In this document: positions 1 to 7,952 of the stretch, piece by piece
How positions within the stretch are numbered: position 1 is the stretch's first letter
How the letters are laid out: each line of letters begins with the position of its first letter
Assembly (NCBI RefSeq): GCF_004348525.1
Contig: NZ_SMKG01000020.1
Span: 1 to 54,834, forward strand
Source: Micromonospora sp. 15K316
GTDB lineage: Bacteria; Actinomycetota; Actinomycetes; Mycobacteriales; Micromonosporaceae
Direction of reading: 5' to 3'
DNA length: 54,834 nt
Translations under genes and position numbers: made by a program
Notes under the pieces: model-generated
What the model was told of the DNA's origin: nothing
Database searches by the model: none
What the model saw: only the letters and a program-made list of their open reading frames with translations

Positions 1-811
1 GGGTGGGGCCGGGCGTGGCCGCGATCGCCACCTCCGCGCCCGGATCGGACGGGCTCGTCTCGATCAGCGCGGCGGGCACCAGCACGGCGATGGCAGCGGC
101 GACCGCGACGGTACGCCGGCCACCGGGCACCAGTCCGGAGAGTCGCGCCTGCCCCGGCGTGGCGACGGCCGGTCGGAACGGCTTGAGCTCCGCGTGCTCG
201 GCGATCAGCTCGTCGAGCTGCGCCCGCACCGCGTCGCGCTGCTCGATCGCGTCGGCGAAGGCCAGGGTCAGCTTGAACCGGAAGTCGGCCGCGGCCGCGG
301 CGGGGAGCAGCACCCCGCTGGTACGGCGACGGTCGAGCGTCTGGATCAGCGTGACGGGAGCCGCCGGGTCGTGAGCGAGCCCTGTCATCTTCCCGTACGC
401 CCAGTCGCGCCGGGCCCGCCCGCCGAGCAGCACCAGGCGACGGCTGGTGATGACGGCCATCCCGGCGTCGGCGACCCGCACCCCGTCCGGGCGGCGCGGG
501 CGCAGCGGTGTCACCTCGGGGCCGACGGTCAGGTCCGGCGCGGGCAGCACGGCGCCGTGCCGCACCTCGACCAGTTGCACGGCCGGCCACACCCAGAGGA
601 CCACCTCGTCCGAGGCGAGTTCGAGCGGCAGGCCCATGCCGGCGGCCGCGGAGCCCTGGAAGTCGGCGGCGAGCGCGCGGAGCCGGCACAGTTCGTCGTT
701 GCGCCGCCGCCAGGCGGCCTCGGCGCTGCGGTACGTCTGGTGCCGGCGCTCGTTCTGCCGGTGCGCCCAGCGGTACCGCCAGGTGGAACCCGTCGAATCA
801 GTCCTTGCCAT
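1..811 (-). CDS. Hypothetical protein with C-terminal membrane segment (3' end cut by window)
   Basis: The reading frame starts at the ATG at 811, with AAGGAG about 6 nt upstream, and stays open to the window edge, so the C-terminus is missing (270 residues visible). The N-terminus is short and basic, rich in Arg, His and Gln. A mixed alpha/beta region of about 200 residues follows, including an ITSRRLVLLGG stretch that resembles PH-like domain edges of bacterial membrane-associated proteins. Near residue 240 there is one hydrophobic segment (VAVAAAIAVLVPAALI) that could span the membrane. No catalytic motif was recognised and no function is proposed. The coding bias and SD site make it a real gene. 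It lies upstream of, and on the same strand as, the window's left boundary, so its partners are not visible. Confidence 0.75.
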   Translation of the reverse strand, partial: MARTDSTGSTWRYRWAHRQNERRHQTYRSAEAAWRRRNDELCRLRALAADFQGSAAAGMGLPLELASDEVVLWVWPAVQLVEVRHGAVLPAPDLTVGPEVTPLRPRRPDGVRVADAGMAVITSRRLVLLGGRARRDWAYGKMTGLAHDPAAPVTLIQTLDRRRTSGVLLPAAAAADFRFKLTLAFADAIEQRDAVRAQLDELIAEHAELKPFRPAVATPGQARLSGLVPGGRRTVAVAAAIAVLVPAALIETSPSDPGAEVAIAATPGPT

Positions 812-1046
812 GCCGACTCCTTCGCCGCGCAGGCCACCAATCGGGGTGTCACACGTGTTAACTCCACCGGCGTTCGGCCCGGACCCGGCAACACGGCGTA
901 AATACCCGATCGGTGGACCAACTTGGACGATAGGGCGGTTTTGCATCACAAGCGGATTTCGGTCGGGCGTGTCGCGCGACAGCGGCGCCGCAGACGCGCC
1001 GCGCCGCCGATCCGAGGTGGACCGGCGGGCGCGTCACGTCGGCACG
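812..1046. other. Intergenic stretch, promoter side of the leftmost gene
   Basis: This 235-bp stretch lies between the start of the leftmost gene and the stop of the acylase gene. It is less GC-rich than its surroundings around 840-960, as expected for a promoter feeding the leftmost gene on the minus strand. No convincing hairpin terminator or ORF was found. Confidence 0.35.
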
Positions 1047-3425
1047 TCAGCGCCGGCGGCCCTCCCCCACCCGGTAACTGCGCAGGTTCGGGTCAGCCTT
1101 GATCTGCGCCTCCGTGAACTTGACCGTGTCCCACCCCTTCCGCGAGTAGAGCTCGGTCTGATCCGCGTACCAGGGCGAATTCGGGTTGGTCGACTGCGAG
1201 TAGGTGAGGATCTGCCGCCCGGACGGGCCGTCGCGGCCCAGCTCGACGGCCATCACGAACGACGAGCCGTGGACCACCTTCGGGTAGCCGACGCCCGGCA
1301 CCCGGTTGTTGACGATCATGTTGAAGATCCCGGCCTCGGCACGCCCGCCGTGGATCGGGATCCGCCGGTCGCCGCGCGGTTCGGCCTGCACGTCGCCGAG
1401 CCGGGCGTCGAGCGGAATGCCGGCCAGGCCGCGCACGGCGTCGGCGAGCGCGGTGAGCACCCGCGGATCGGCGGTGGCCAGCCGCTTCGGGGTGCGTACC
1501 GGGTCGGCGGCCGAGAAGGCGTCGGCGAAGCGCAGGCCCCCGGCCAGGGCGAACTCGGTGAAGAGGTGCGCGCCTCGGCTGTCCAGGTCGGCGTGCAGGT
1601 CCCAGCGCCGCAGAGCGGTGCAGGCGGCGCGCAGGTCCACAGTCGTACCGTCGGAGGCGGTCGCGGTGGGCTGCGCCGTGCAGAGCGCCACCAGGTCGTC
1701 GCGGACCAGCTCCCCGCCGTAGACCCGGTTGCCGAAGACCGTCCGCCACAACCGCTCGGCGGTGAACCCCCGGCCGGGCAGCCCGTCGGTGCCGGCCAGC
1801 CGCTGCCGTACCTGGTCCAACCCGAGCCGGGTACGCAGGCTACGCGGGGTGCCCTCGTCGCCGATGATCCGCGGGTAACCCTCGAGCGGCGCCTTCGGGT
1901 TCGCCAGCCAGTAGCTGTCGTTGGAGTTGGTCACGTAGTCGGTGCGGAAGCGCACCGGCAGGTTCGCCGGCCCGAAGATGCCCGGCACCGCGGCGTCCCG
2001 GTCGGCGCCGAGCGCGCACGCCGAGCGCGAACCGTCGAGCACCGCCTGGCCGCTGCCGGCGTACATCGACCGGAACGCGGCGGGGATGCAGGTGGCGGCG
2101 AGCGCGTCGGTGACCCGGGGGATCACCGAGTGATCGGCGTAGAGCGCCTCGCCGCGGGCGTCGGCGGCGATCACGTTCACCCACGGCAGGAACTGGTAGC
2201 GGTCGAGCACCCGGGTCAGCTCCCGTACGGTCGAGGCCCGGCCCATCTGGAGCCAGCCGTCGAAGGCCCGGTTGTTGCCGGCGTTGACGTCGGTGATGGC
2301 GTACGCGGTGCTGGTCGTCCAGTCGAACCTGCCGGGCACCACCACGACCGGCCCATGGTGGGTGTCGTGGAAGACCCGGCTGACCGGCACGAGCCGGCCG
2401 TCCGGGCCGGGCATCCGGACGGTGACGCTGCGGGTGGTCATCTTCCGCGGCTCGCCGTCGAGGTAGTACGAGGTGGGGTCGCCGGGGACGAGCGCGAGCT
2501 GGTGCCAGACGTAGCGGCGCGCCGTCGAGACGGTGTGGCTCCAGGCGATCTTTCCGTTGTGTCCGATCTCGACGATCGGGTCGCCGATCAGCGACGCGCC
2601 CTCGACGTCGTACCGGCCGGGCACCTTCAGGTGCATCCGGTAGAAGCGGTCCGCGCCGTCCCACGGGAAGTGCGGGTTGGCGAGCACCATCCCACCCCGG
2701 TCGGCGGTGGCCGCCTCGCCCAGCCCGTACGCGTTGCTGCCGATCCCGCCGGTCGTGCCGTCGACGGCGGCGACCACCGCCGCCGCACCCGGCGCGTCCT
2801 GCACGGCCGCCGCTCCGGTGGCGCCCGGCGGCGCCGCCGCGACGATCCCGTCCAGCATCGCCGCCGAGCCGGCCCGGACCATGCTGGCCCAGGTGGTGCG
2901 CCACACGTCCAGTTCGGTGAGGGGACGCACCCAACCCTTGCCCCGGCACGCCGGGTCGGTCAGCCTCGCCACGCCGACCTTGCGCAGGTAGGAGTTGTAG
3001 CCGGCGGCGAAGCCACGGACCAGGTCGCGGATCTCGTCCGAGGGCGAGTGCACCCCGTCGCGCCGGCCGGCGAGCATCCGCTCGACCGTCCGGTCCTCGA
3101 CCATCTTGCGGTAGAACAGGTCACTGCGAACGTTCGCGTCGGTGGGGCCGCTCGCCCCGAACCACCGGGACCGTTCCCCGTTGACCGTCACCGCCGTGTC
3201 GGCGATGACGCAGAGATTGTCCTCGGCCTGCACGTAGCCGACACCGAAGCCGAGACTCGCGAAGTTCGCCGCCGTGATGTGCGGCACCCCGTACGAGGCC
3301 CGGCGGATCTCGGCCGAGTAGCCGCCGTCGCGCTGGTGCGCGCCGGCCGGCCCGGCACCGAGCCCGGTGACGGCCAGCCCCAGGACGGCCACCGCCGCGC
3401 CGAGGCGTACTGCGGGACGTCTCAT
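1047..3425 (-). CDS. aac: Secreted penicillin-acylase-family enzyme, aculeacin A acylase-like
   Basis: The product is 792 aa and starts at ATG 3425, chosen because GGGGGAGG lies 5-6 nt upstream and a Sec signal peptide follows at once (MRRPAVRLG, a hydrophobic core, then AGA-HQ). It is an N-terminal nucleophile hydrolase that should mature by self-cleavage into alpha and beta chains. The predicted nucleophile is the Ser at about residue 230 in GGIGSNAYGL. The sequence follows, nearly block for block, the Actinoplanes utahensis aculeacin A acylase as I remember it (for example RRASYGVPHIT and NSNDSYWLA), at about the same length (786 aa). Family members remove the acyl side chain of echinocandin-type lipopeptides, and relatives cleave acyl-homoserine lactones or penicillin V. 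The actual substrate here is unknown. No NRPS or efflux gene lies beside it, so it stands as an orphan extracellular acylase. Confidence 0.93.
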   Translation of the reverse strand: MRRPAVRLGAAVAVLGLAVTGLGAGPAGAHQRDGGYSAEIRRASYGVPHITAANFASLGFGVGYVQAEDNLCVIADTAVTVNGERSRWFGASGPTDANVRSDLFYRKMVEDRTVERMLAGRRDGVHSPSDEIRDLVRGFAAGYNSYLRKVGVARLTDPACRGKGWVRPLTELDVWRTTWASMVRAGSAAMLDGIVAAAPPGATGAAAVQDAPGAAAVVAAVDGTTGGIGSNAYGLGEAATADRGGMVLANPHFPWDGADRFYRMHLKVPGRYDVEGASLIGDPIVEIGHNGKIAWSHTVSTARRYVWHQLALVPGDPTSYYLDGEPRKMTTRSVTVRMPGPDGRLVPVSRVFHDTHHGPVVVVPGRFDWTTSTAYAITDVNAGNNRAFDGWLQMGRASTVRELTRVLDRYQFLPWVNVIAADARGEALYADHSVIPRVTDALAATCIPAAFRSMYAGSGQAVLDGSRSACALGADRDAAVPGIFGPANLPVRFRTDYVTNSNDSYWLANPKAPLEGYPRIIGDEGTPRSLRTRLGLDQVRQRLAGTDGLPGRGFTAERLWRTVFGNRVYGGELVRDDLVALCTAQPTATASDGTTVDLRAACTALRRWDLHADLDSRGAHLFTEFALAGGLRFADAFSAADPVRTPKRLATADPRVLTALADAVRGLAGIPLDARLGDVQAEPRGDRRIPIHGGRAEAGIFNMIVNNRVPGVGYPKVVHGSSFVMAVELGRDGPSGRQILTYSQSTNPNSPWYADQTELYSRKGWDTVKFTEAQIKADPNLRSYRVGEGRRR

Positions 3426-3651
3426 CGGATCCTCCCCCGTGGCGCCCCCGAACCTCACCGCCCGAGGGGCATCGATGATGATCGCTCATTCTGGTCGCCT
3501 GCCGGGCCGGCGTACAGCCCCACGCCGGCGAACGGTCAACCAGCCTCCGACCGGCACCCGCTCTGACCAGCGGTGATCGCCCACCGTGACGGCCCGCGCC
3601 TCGGTAACGTCAGCGGCAGCCGGACGGCCGGCGGCGAGGAGGTGGACGGCG

Positions 3652-5205
3652 ATGGCCGGGTCGGGCGGCTCACCGCCGGTGGTGATCGGCGTCGACATCG
3701 GCACCACCAGCACCAAGGCCGTCGCCTACGACACGACCGGCCGGCAGCTCGCCACCAACTCGGCCGGCTACCCGCTGGGCGAACCGCAGCCGGGATACGC
3801 CGAGCAGGACCCGCAACGCATCCTCGACGCGGTCGTCACCTCGATCCGCGCCACGCTGGCCGAGCTGGACCGCCCGGTGGCCGGCCTCTCGTTCAGCAGC
3901 GCGATGCACAGCCTGATCGGGCTCGACGGCGACGGCGACCTGCTCACCCCGTCGATCACCTGGGCCGACTCGCGCGCCAGCCGGCAGGCGGAGCGGCTGC
4001 GCGCCGTCCCCTCCGGGCTCGCCCTGCACCGGCGCACCGGCACTCCGATCCACCCGATGGCCCCGCTGCCGAAGCTGCTCTGGTTCGCCGAGCAGCAGCC
4101 GGCGCTCTTCGCGGAGGTCGCCCACTGGGTGGGGATCAAGGACTGGGTGCTGCTGCGGCTCTGCGGGATGCTGGTCACGGACCACTCGATCGCCTCCGGC
4201 ACCGGCCTGATGGACATCTACCGGCTGGACTGGGACACCGAGGCGCTCGCGATCGCCGGCATCGGCGCGCAGAAGCTGCCGCAACTGGTCTCCACCACCA
4301 CCGTGCTGCCCCGGCTCACCGCCGACGCGGCGGCCGCCACCGGGCTGCCCGAGCGCACCCCCGTCGTGGTCGGCGCGGGCGACGGACCGCTGGCCAACCT
4401 GGGGCTCGGGGCGGTGCACCCGGGCATGGTGGCTTGCTCGATCGGCACCAGCGGCGCGATGCGGGTCATGGTGGAGCGTCCGGGCGTCGACCCACTCGGC
4501 GGGGTGTTCTGCTACGCGCTCACCGAGGAGCGCTGGGTGGTCGGCGGGGCGATCAACAACGGGGGCATCGTGCTGGACTGGGCCGGCGACGCGCTCGCCC
4601 CGGACCTCGGTGCGCGCGCCGCGGACGAGCTGGTCGCCCTCGCCGCCCGCGCACCGGTCGGCTCCGGCGGGCTCATCATGCTGCCGTACCTGCTCAGCGA
4701 GCGCGCGCCGCACTGGAGCGCGCTGCCCCGCGGCGCGTACGTGGGGCTGACCCACGGGCACCGCCGGGAACATCTCATCCGGTCCGCCATCGAGGGCGTC
4801 TGCCAGCAGCTCGCGCTGGTGCTCGCCTCGGTGCGCTCCGCCGGCAACGAGGTGCGCGAGGTTCGGGCCAGCGGCGGCTTCGCCCGCAGCGGGCTGTGGC
4901 GGCAGATCCTCGCCGACGCGCTCGGGGTGTCGGTGGCCTTCCCGGCGGAGCACGAGGGGTCGAGCTTCGGCGCGGCGCTGCTCGGCATGCAGGCGCTCGG
5001 GCTGATCCCGTCCATCGACGTGGCGGCCGACCTGGTCCGGATCGAGGAGATCATCCGGCCCGATCCGGCCGCCGCCGCCACCTACGCGACGCTCCTGCCG
5101 CTCTTCGCCGAGCTCTACGACGCGCTGGTGCCCACCTTCACCTCGCTGCGCCGGCTGGCGCCCGGCCTGCCGCCGGAGCCCACCCCCGCCCCGCCTCCGA
5201 TGTGA
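3652..5205 (+). CDS. gntK: Gluconokinase, FGGY family
   Basis: The product is 517 aa. ATG 3652 is chosen over an upstream GTG at 3586 because GAGGAGG ends about 9 nt before it and the FGGY fold begins right after (VVIGVDIGTTSTKAVAY, the phosphate-binding loop). The sequence tracks Bacillus GntK closely: FSSAMHSLIGLD, ITWADSRA, RTGTPIHPMAPLPKLLW, SIGTSGAMR, NNGGIVLDWAGD and ASGGFARSGLWRQ are all present. The enzyme should phosphorylate D-gluconate with ATP to 6-phosphogluconate in the cytosol, feeding the pentose phosphate or Entner-Doudoroff routes. No gluconate permease or GntR repressor lies next to it. The xylulokinase label often given to FGGY proteins fits less well than gluconokinase. 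Confidence 0.93.
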   Translation: MAGSGGSPPVVIGVDIGTTSTKAVAYDTTGRQLATNSAGYPLGEPQPGYAEQDPQRILDAVVTSIRATLAELDRPVAGLSFSSAMHSLIGLDGDGDLLTPSITWADSRASRQAERLRAVPSGLALHRRTGTPIHPMAPLPKLLWFAEQQPALFAEVAHWVGIKDWVLLRLCGMLVTDHSIASGTGLMDIYRLDWDTEALAIAGIGAQKLPQLVSTTTVLPRLTADAAAATGLPERTPVVVGAGDGPLANLGLGAVHPGMVACSIGTSGAMRVMVERPGVDPLGGVFCYALTEERWVVGGAINNGGIVLDWAGDALAPDLGARAADELVALAARAPVGSGGLIMLPYLLSERAPHWSALPRGAYVGLTHGHRREHLIRSAIEGVCQQLALVLASVRSAGNEVREVRASGGFARSGLWRQILADALGVSVAFPAEHEGSSFGAALLGMQALGLIPSIDVAADLVRIEEIIRPDPAAAATYATLLPLFAELYDALVPTFTSLRRLAPGLPPEPTPAPPPM

Positions 5206-5295
5206 CCGGCGGGCCCGTCCCGGTCACGACGTACCGAACGAGTGACAGCGTGACTGTCGCCGTCCACGACCGCTCGCACTTCTTATCGTACGAAC

Positions 5296-6585
5296 GTGAA
5301 GAAAACCGACAAGAAGGTCTCATCTTCCCGGCGGCCGTCGTGGCGGGTACGCCTCACGAAGCTGGCCGCCACCGGCGTCACCCTCGCCCTGCTGCCCAGC
5401 GGGGCGGCCACGGCCGACGGTGGCGGGCCCACCTCGGAACCGGCTCCGGAACAGCGGCCACCGGCCAGCACCCTCGCCTGGCTGGCCTTCCCCGGTGGGG
5501 TCTTCTCCGTCGACAGCGACACGCGCACCGTCCGCTACCGGGCCTGCGACGGCGACACCGGCCGGATCCCCGACCCGGACATGCGGGTGCACGGCCGGAT
5601 GGCCAGCGGCGAGGTCACCGTCGACGGGACGACCTACGCCTACGACGTGCCGCTGGTCGGCCGCACCCGGGGCATCGTCGAGGTGACCCGGCCCGGGGCC
5701 GAGCCGGACGGGCTGGTCGGCGAGGTGGTCACCGAGCCGCAGCCGCCCACCGACCCGGCCGCCGGCCGCCGGCTGCTCCCCCTCACCGGGCAGCTCCAGC
5801 AGGTCGTGGACGCCTCCACCGCCAACCCGGCCGGGGTGGCCGTGCGAGACCTCTCCGGCCGGTACGGCGACCAGCAGATCGCGGTCAACGGCGCGTTCCG
5901 CCCGAAGGCCGCCAGCGTGATCAAGCTGTGGATCCTGGTCGAGCTGCTGCGCCGGGTCGACTGCGGCCAGGTCTCCCTGGACAAGGGGGTGCTGGTCACC
6001 CCGGCCCAGGTCGTCGACGGCACCGGCGAGCTTCAGCACGAGACCTTCCCGCAGGTCGTCACCCTGTACCGGCTCGCCGAATACATGATCAAGTACAGCG
6101 ACAACACGGCCGCGAACGTGCTGATCGACTACTTCGGCGGCTTCGCGCCGGTCAACGACCTGACCGACTCGATGAACCAGCGGGAGACCATCCTGGCCCG
6201 CAAGATGCTCGACACCGAGGCCGCCATGCGCGGCGAGGAGAACTACACCAGCCCGGACGACGTGGTCGCGCTCCTCGGCGCCGTCTGGGACGCGCAGATC
6301 CTCACCCCGGCCACCCGCGACCTGATGATCGGCTTCATGGCCGAGCAGACCCTGAACACCAAGATCCCGGCCGCGCTGCCGCCCGGCGTCCCCGTCGCGC
6401 ACAAAACCGGTGACCTGCCGGACGCCTCGCACGACGTCGGCTACTACCTGATCCCCGGCTCGCAGGTCGCGGTCGCGTTCCTCACCTCCGGCCCGATGGC
6501 CGGCGGCGACGAGACCGTACGGCGGCTAGCCCGCACCGTCTACGACTACCTCATCGAGCCGCCACCCGCCACCAGCGAGCAGTGA
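5296..6585 (+). CDS. Exported class A beta-lactamase-fold serine hydrolase
   Basis: The product is 429 aa from a GTG at 5296. No SD sequence precedes it, so the message may be leaderless. The N-terminus is lysine/arginine-rich (KKTDKK...RRPSWRVR) and is followed by a hydrophobic core ending ATA-DGGG, a signal peptide. Residues about 60-150 form an extra N-terminal domain. The Beta-lactamase2-type domain follows, with SVIK at 207-210 (nucleophile Ser and general base Lys), SDN at 268-270 and KTG at 370-372. The omega-loop glutamate of true class A beta-lactamases (ExxLN) is not evident; the region reads TEAAMRGEENYTSPDD. It may therefore be a transpeptidase-like or other serine hydrolase rather than a resistance enzyme. 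It stands alone, with a strong hairpin just past its stop. Confidence 0.85.
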   Translation: MKKTDKKVSSSRRPSWRVRLTKLAATGVTLALLPSGAATADGGGPTSEPAPEQRPPASTLAWLAFPGGVFSVDSDTRTVRYRACDGDTGRIPDPDMRVHGRMASGEVTVDGTTYAYDVPLVGRTRGIVEVTRPGAEPDGLVGEVVTEPQPPTDPAAGRRLLPLTGQLQQVVDASTANPAGVAVRDLSGRYGDQQIAVNGAFRPKAASVIKLWILVELLRRVDCGQVSLDKGVLVTPAQVVDGTGELQHETFPQVVTLYRLAEYMIKYSDNTAANVLIDYFGGFAPVNDLTDSMNQRETILARKMLDTEAAMRGEENYTSPDDVVALLGAVWDAQILTPATRDLMIGFMAEQTLNTKIPAALPPGVPVAHKTGDLPDASHDVGYYLIPGSQVAVAFLTSGPMAGGDETVRRLARTVYDYLIEPPPATSEQ

Positions 6586-6587
6586 AC

Positions 6588-6635
6588 CGGCCCGGCCCGG
6601 CGGGCACCCCCCTCGGGGTGCGCCGGGCCGGGCCG
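6588..6635. terminator. Strong bidirectional hairpin terminator
   Basis: The arms CGGCCCGGCCCGGCG (6588-6602) and CGCCGGGCCGGGCCG (6621-6635) are perfectly complementary over 15 bp. The loop contains a second stem, GCACCCC/GGGGTGC. It lies between the stop codons of the beta-lactamase-fold gene and the convergent tipA-like gene, so it can serve both. Confidence 0.85.
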
Positions 6636-6637
6636 CG

Positions 6638-7396
6638 TCAGGCGCGGCTGATCGCGTTGGCGTGGATCGCCTCGCTCAGGTACGCGGTCAACCCGGGCGC
6701 GATGCTCTCGTAGTGCGCGGTGAACCGCTCGTCGGCCAGGTACAGGTCGGCCAGGCCGGTGTGGATCTCGTACGAGCAGTCGTAGAACCAGCGGCCGATG
6801 ATCTGCCGGTGCTCCTCGGCCAGCTCCATCGCCTCGGGGCCGTCCGCCGGGGCGCCGGAGGACATCACCGCCACGATCCGCCGCCCCCACTCCTCGTTCT
6901 CCTGCTTGATCCGCAGCCAGTCGTCCTTGCCGTACCGGGACACCCGCCGGTTCGACTCCGCGTACGCCTCACTGCCGCCCCACCGCTGCTCCGCCTCCTC
7001 GGCGTGCGCCTCCGGGTCGAAGTCCCCGAAGACCTCGAACCGCTCCTCCGGGGTCAGCCGGATGTCCACCTTCCTCGCCTCCAACGCGAACTCGATCGCC
7101 GTGACCATCTCCTGCAACCGCTTGATCCGCACCGAGAGCAGCTCGTGCTGACGGCGCAGGTGCGCGGCCGGGTCGGCCGTCGGGTCGTCGAGGATCCCGG
7201 CGATCTGATCCAGCGGGAACCCCAGCTCCCGGTAGTAGCGGATGAGTTGCAGCCGCTCCAGGTCGGCGTCGTCGTAGCGCCGGTAGCCGGTCGAGCTGCG
7301 CCCGCCCGGCGAGAGCAGGCCGATCTCGTCGTAGTGGTGCAGCGTCCGCACCGTCACGCCGGCAAGCTTCGCCACCTGACCCACCGTGTACGCCAT
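6638..7396 (-). CDS. tipA: MerR-family regulator with TipAS-like antibiotic-recognition domain
   Basis: The product is 252 aa. ATG 7396 is chosen because GAAGGGAGGG precedes it and the MerR winged helix begins immediately (MAYTVGQVAKLAGVTVRTLHH). The HTH covers residues 1-70, a coiled-coil dimerisation helix follows to about 120, and a TipAS-type C-terminal globin-like domain fills the rest (WGGSEAYAES, SGAPADGPEAMELAEEHR, WFYDCSYEIHTGLADLY). In Streptomyces, TipAL binds thiopeptides and related cationic drugs and activates its own promoter, and a short TipAS form may arise from an internal start. This gene probably responds to a toxic small molecule and activates itself. No obvious target gene adjoins it. 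Confidence 0.9.
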   Translation of the reverse strand: MAYTVGQVAKLAGVTVRTLHHYDEIGLLSPGGRSSTGYRRYDDADLERLQLIRYYRELGFPLDQIAGILDDPTADPAAHLRRQHELLSVRIKRLQEMVTAIEFALEARKVDIRLTPEERFEVFGDFDPEAHAEEAEQRWGGSEAYAESNRRVSRYGKDDWLRIKQENEEWGRRIVAVMSSGAPADGPEAMELAEEHRQIIGRWFYDCSYEIHTGLADLYLADERFTAHYESIAPGLTAYLSEAIHANAISRA

Positions 7397-7445
7397 GGCT
7401 CCCTCCCTTCCGGGGACCAGGCTTCCACCTGCCGTTACGTGAGGG

Positions 7446-7886
7446 TCAAGCCGCTGCGACGCCGGTACGGCCGACGATCGCCTCGACGATGTCGGAGCCG
7501 ATCGATCCAGGATCGCAGACCACGAGGTCCTCGGGCGCATACACGGCGGCCCCGGACTCGGGGTGCACGACGAGAACGCCGCCCACCGGCAGGAAGCCGA
7601 CGATCTGGGCGAACGGGTGTGTCGACTTCTCGGTCGGGTCGGCGACCGACGCATCCGGCCGGACGATCATGCCTTCCTCGAGCCACGGCGGCCGATCGAC
7701 GAGCACGGCCACCTCGATCGGGCCGGGCCCGTACTCGGCGGTCGCCGCAGCCTGGGCCAGGCGTCCGAGGTCGGCCGAACGCCGGGCGACACCGGCGTCG
7801 ACCGGACCGTCTGGCCCGGCGACGACCAGCCGCATCGAGCGGTCCGGATTGAAGTGGACCGTCACTGTCACGCTACGCAGCACCAC
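7446..7886 (-). CDS. Conserved hypothetical protein
   Basis: The product is 146 aa from a GTG at 7886, with GAGGGA upstream, so the start is plausible but not certain. It is a soluble alpha/beta protein with no signal peptide or membrane segment. I recognise no family. Visible features are VTVTVHFNPD at the N-terminus, a central EVAVLVDRPPWLEEG and a hydrophobic AQIVGFLPVGGVLVVHP strand pair. Codon use matches the chromosome. It lies 49 bp upstream of the tipA-like gene on the same strand and could be cotranscribed with it. Confidence 0.65.
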   Translation of the reverse strand: MVLRSVTVTVHFNPDRSMRLVVAGPDGPVDAGVARRSADLGRLAQAAATAEYGPGPIEVAVLVDRPPWLEEGMIVRPDASVADPTEKSTHPFAQIVGFLPVGGVLVVHPESGAAVYAPEDLVVCDPGSIGSDIVEAIVGRTGVAAA

Positions 7887-7952
7887 TCGCGATCCCTCAC
7901 ATCCGCCGGGCAGCTGCCGCCGACGGCGGCCGGTGGCATCTCGTCAGGTCGT

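Noticed and set aside
447..3566. Open frame of over 1000 codons on the + strand opposite the acylase
   Set aside because: It is antisense to the acylase gene and exists because stops are rare in GC-rich DNA. The residue content (Arg, Gly, Val, His, Asp) is typical of such shadows and there is no RBS.
3573..6413. Open frame of over 900 codons covering gntK and the beta-lactamase-fold gene
   Set aside because: It is out of frame with two well-supported genes and has a shadow-type Arg/Ala/Gly composition.
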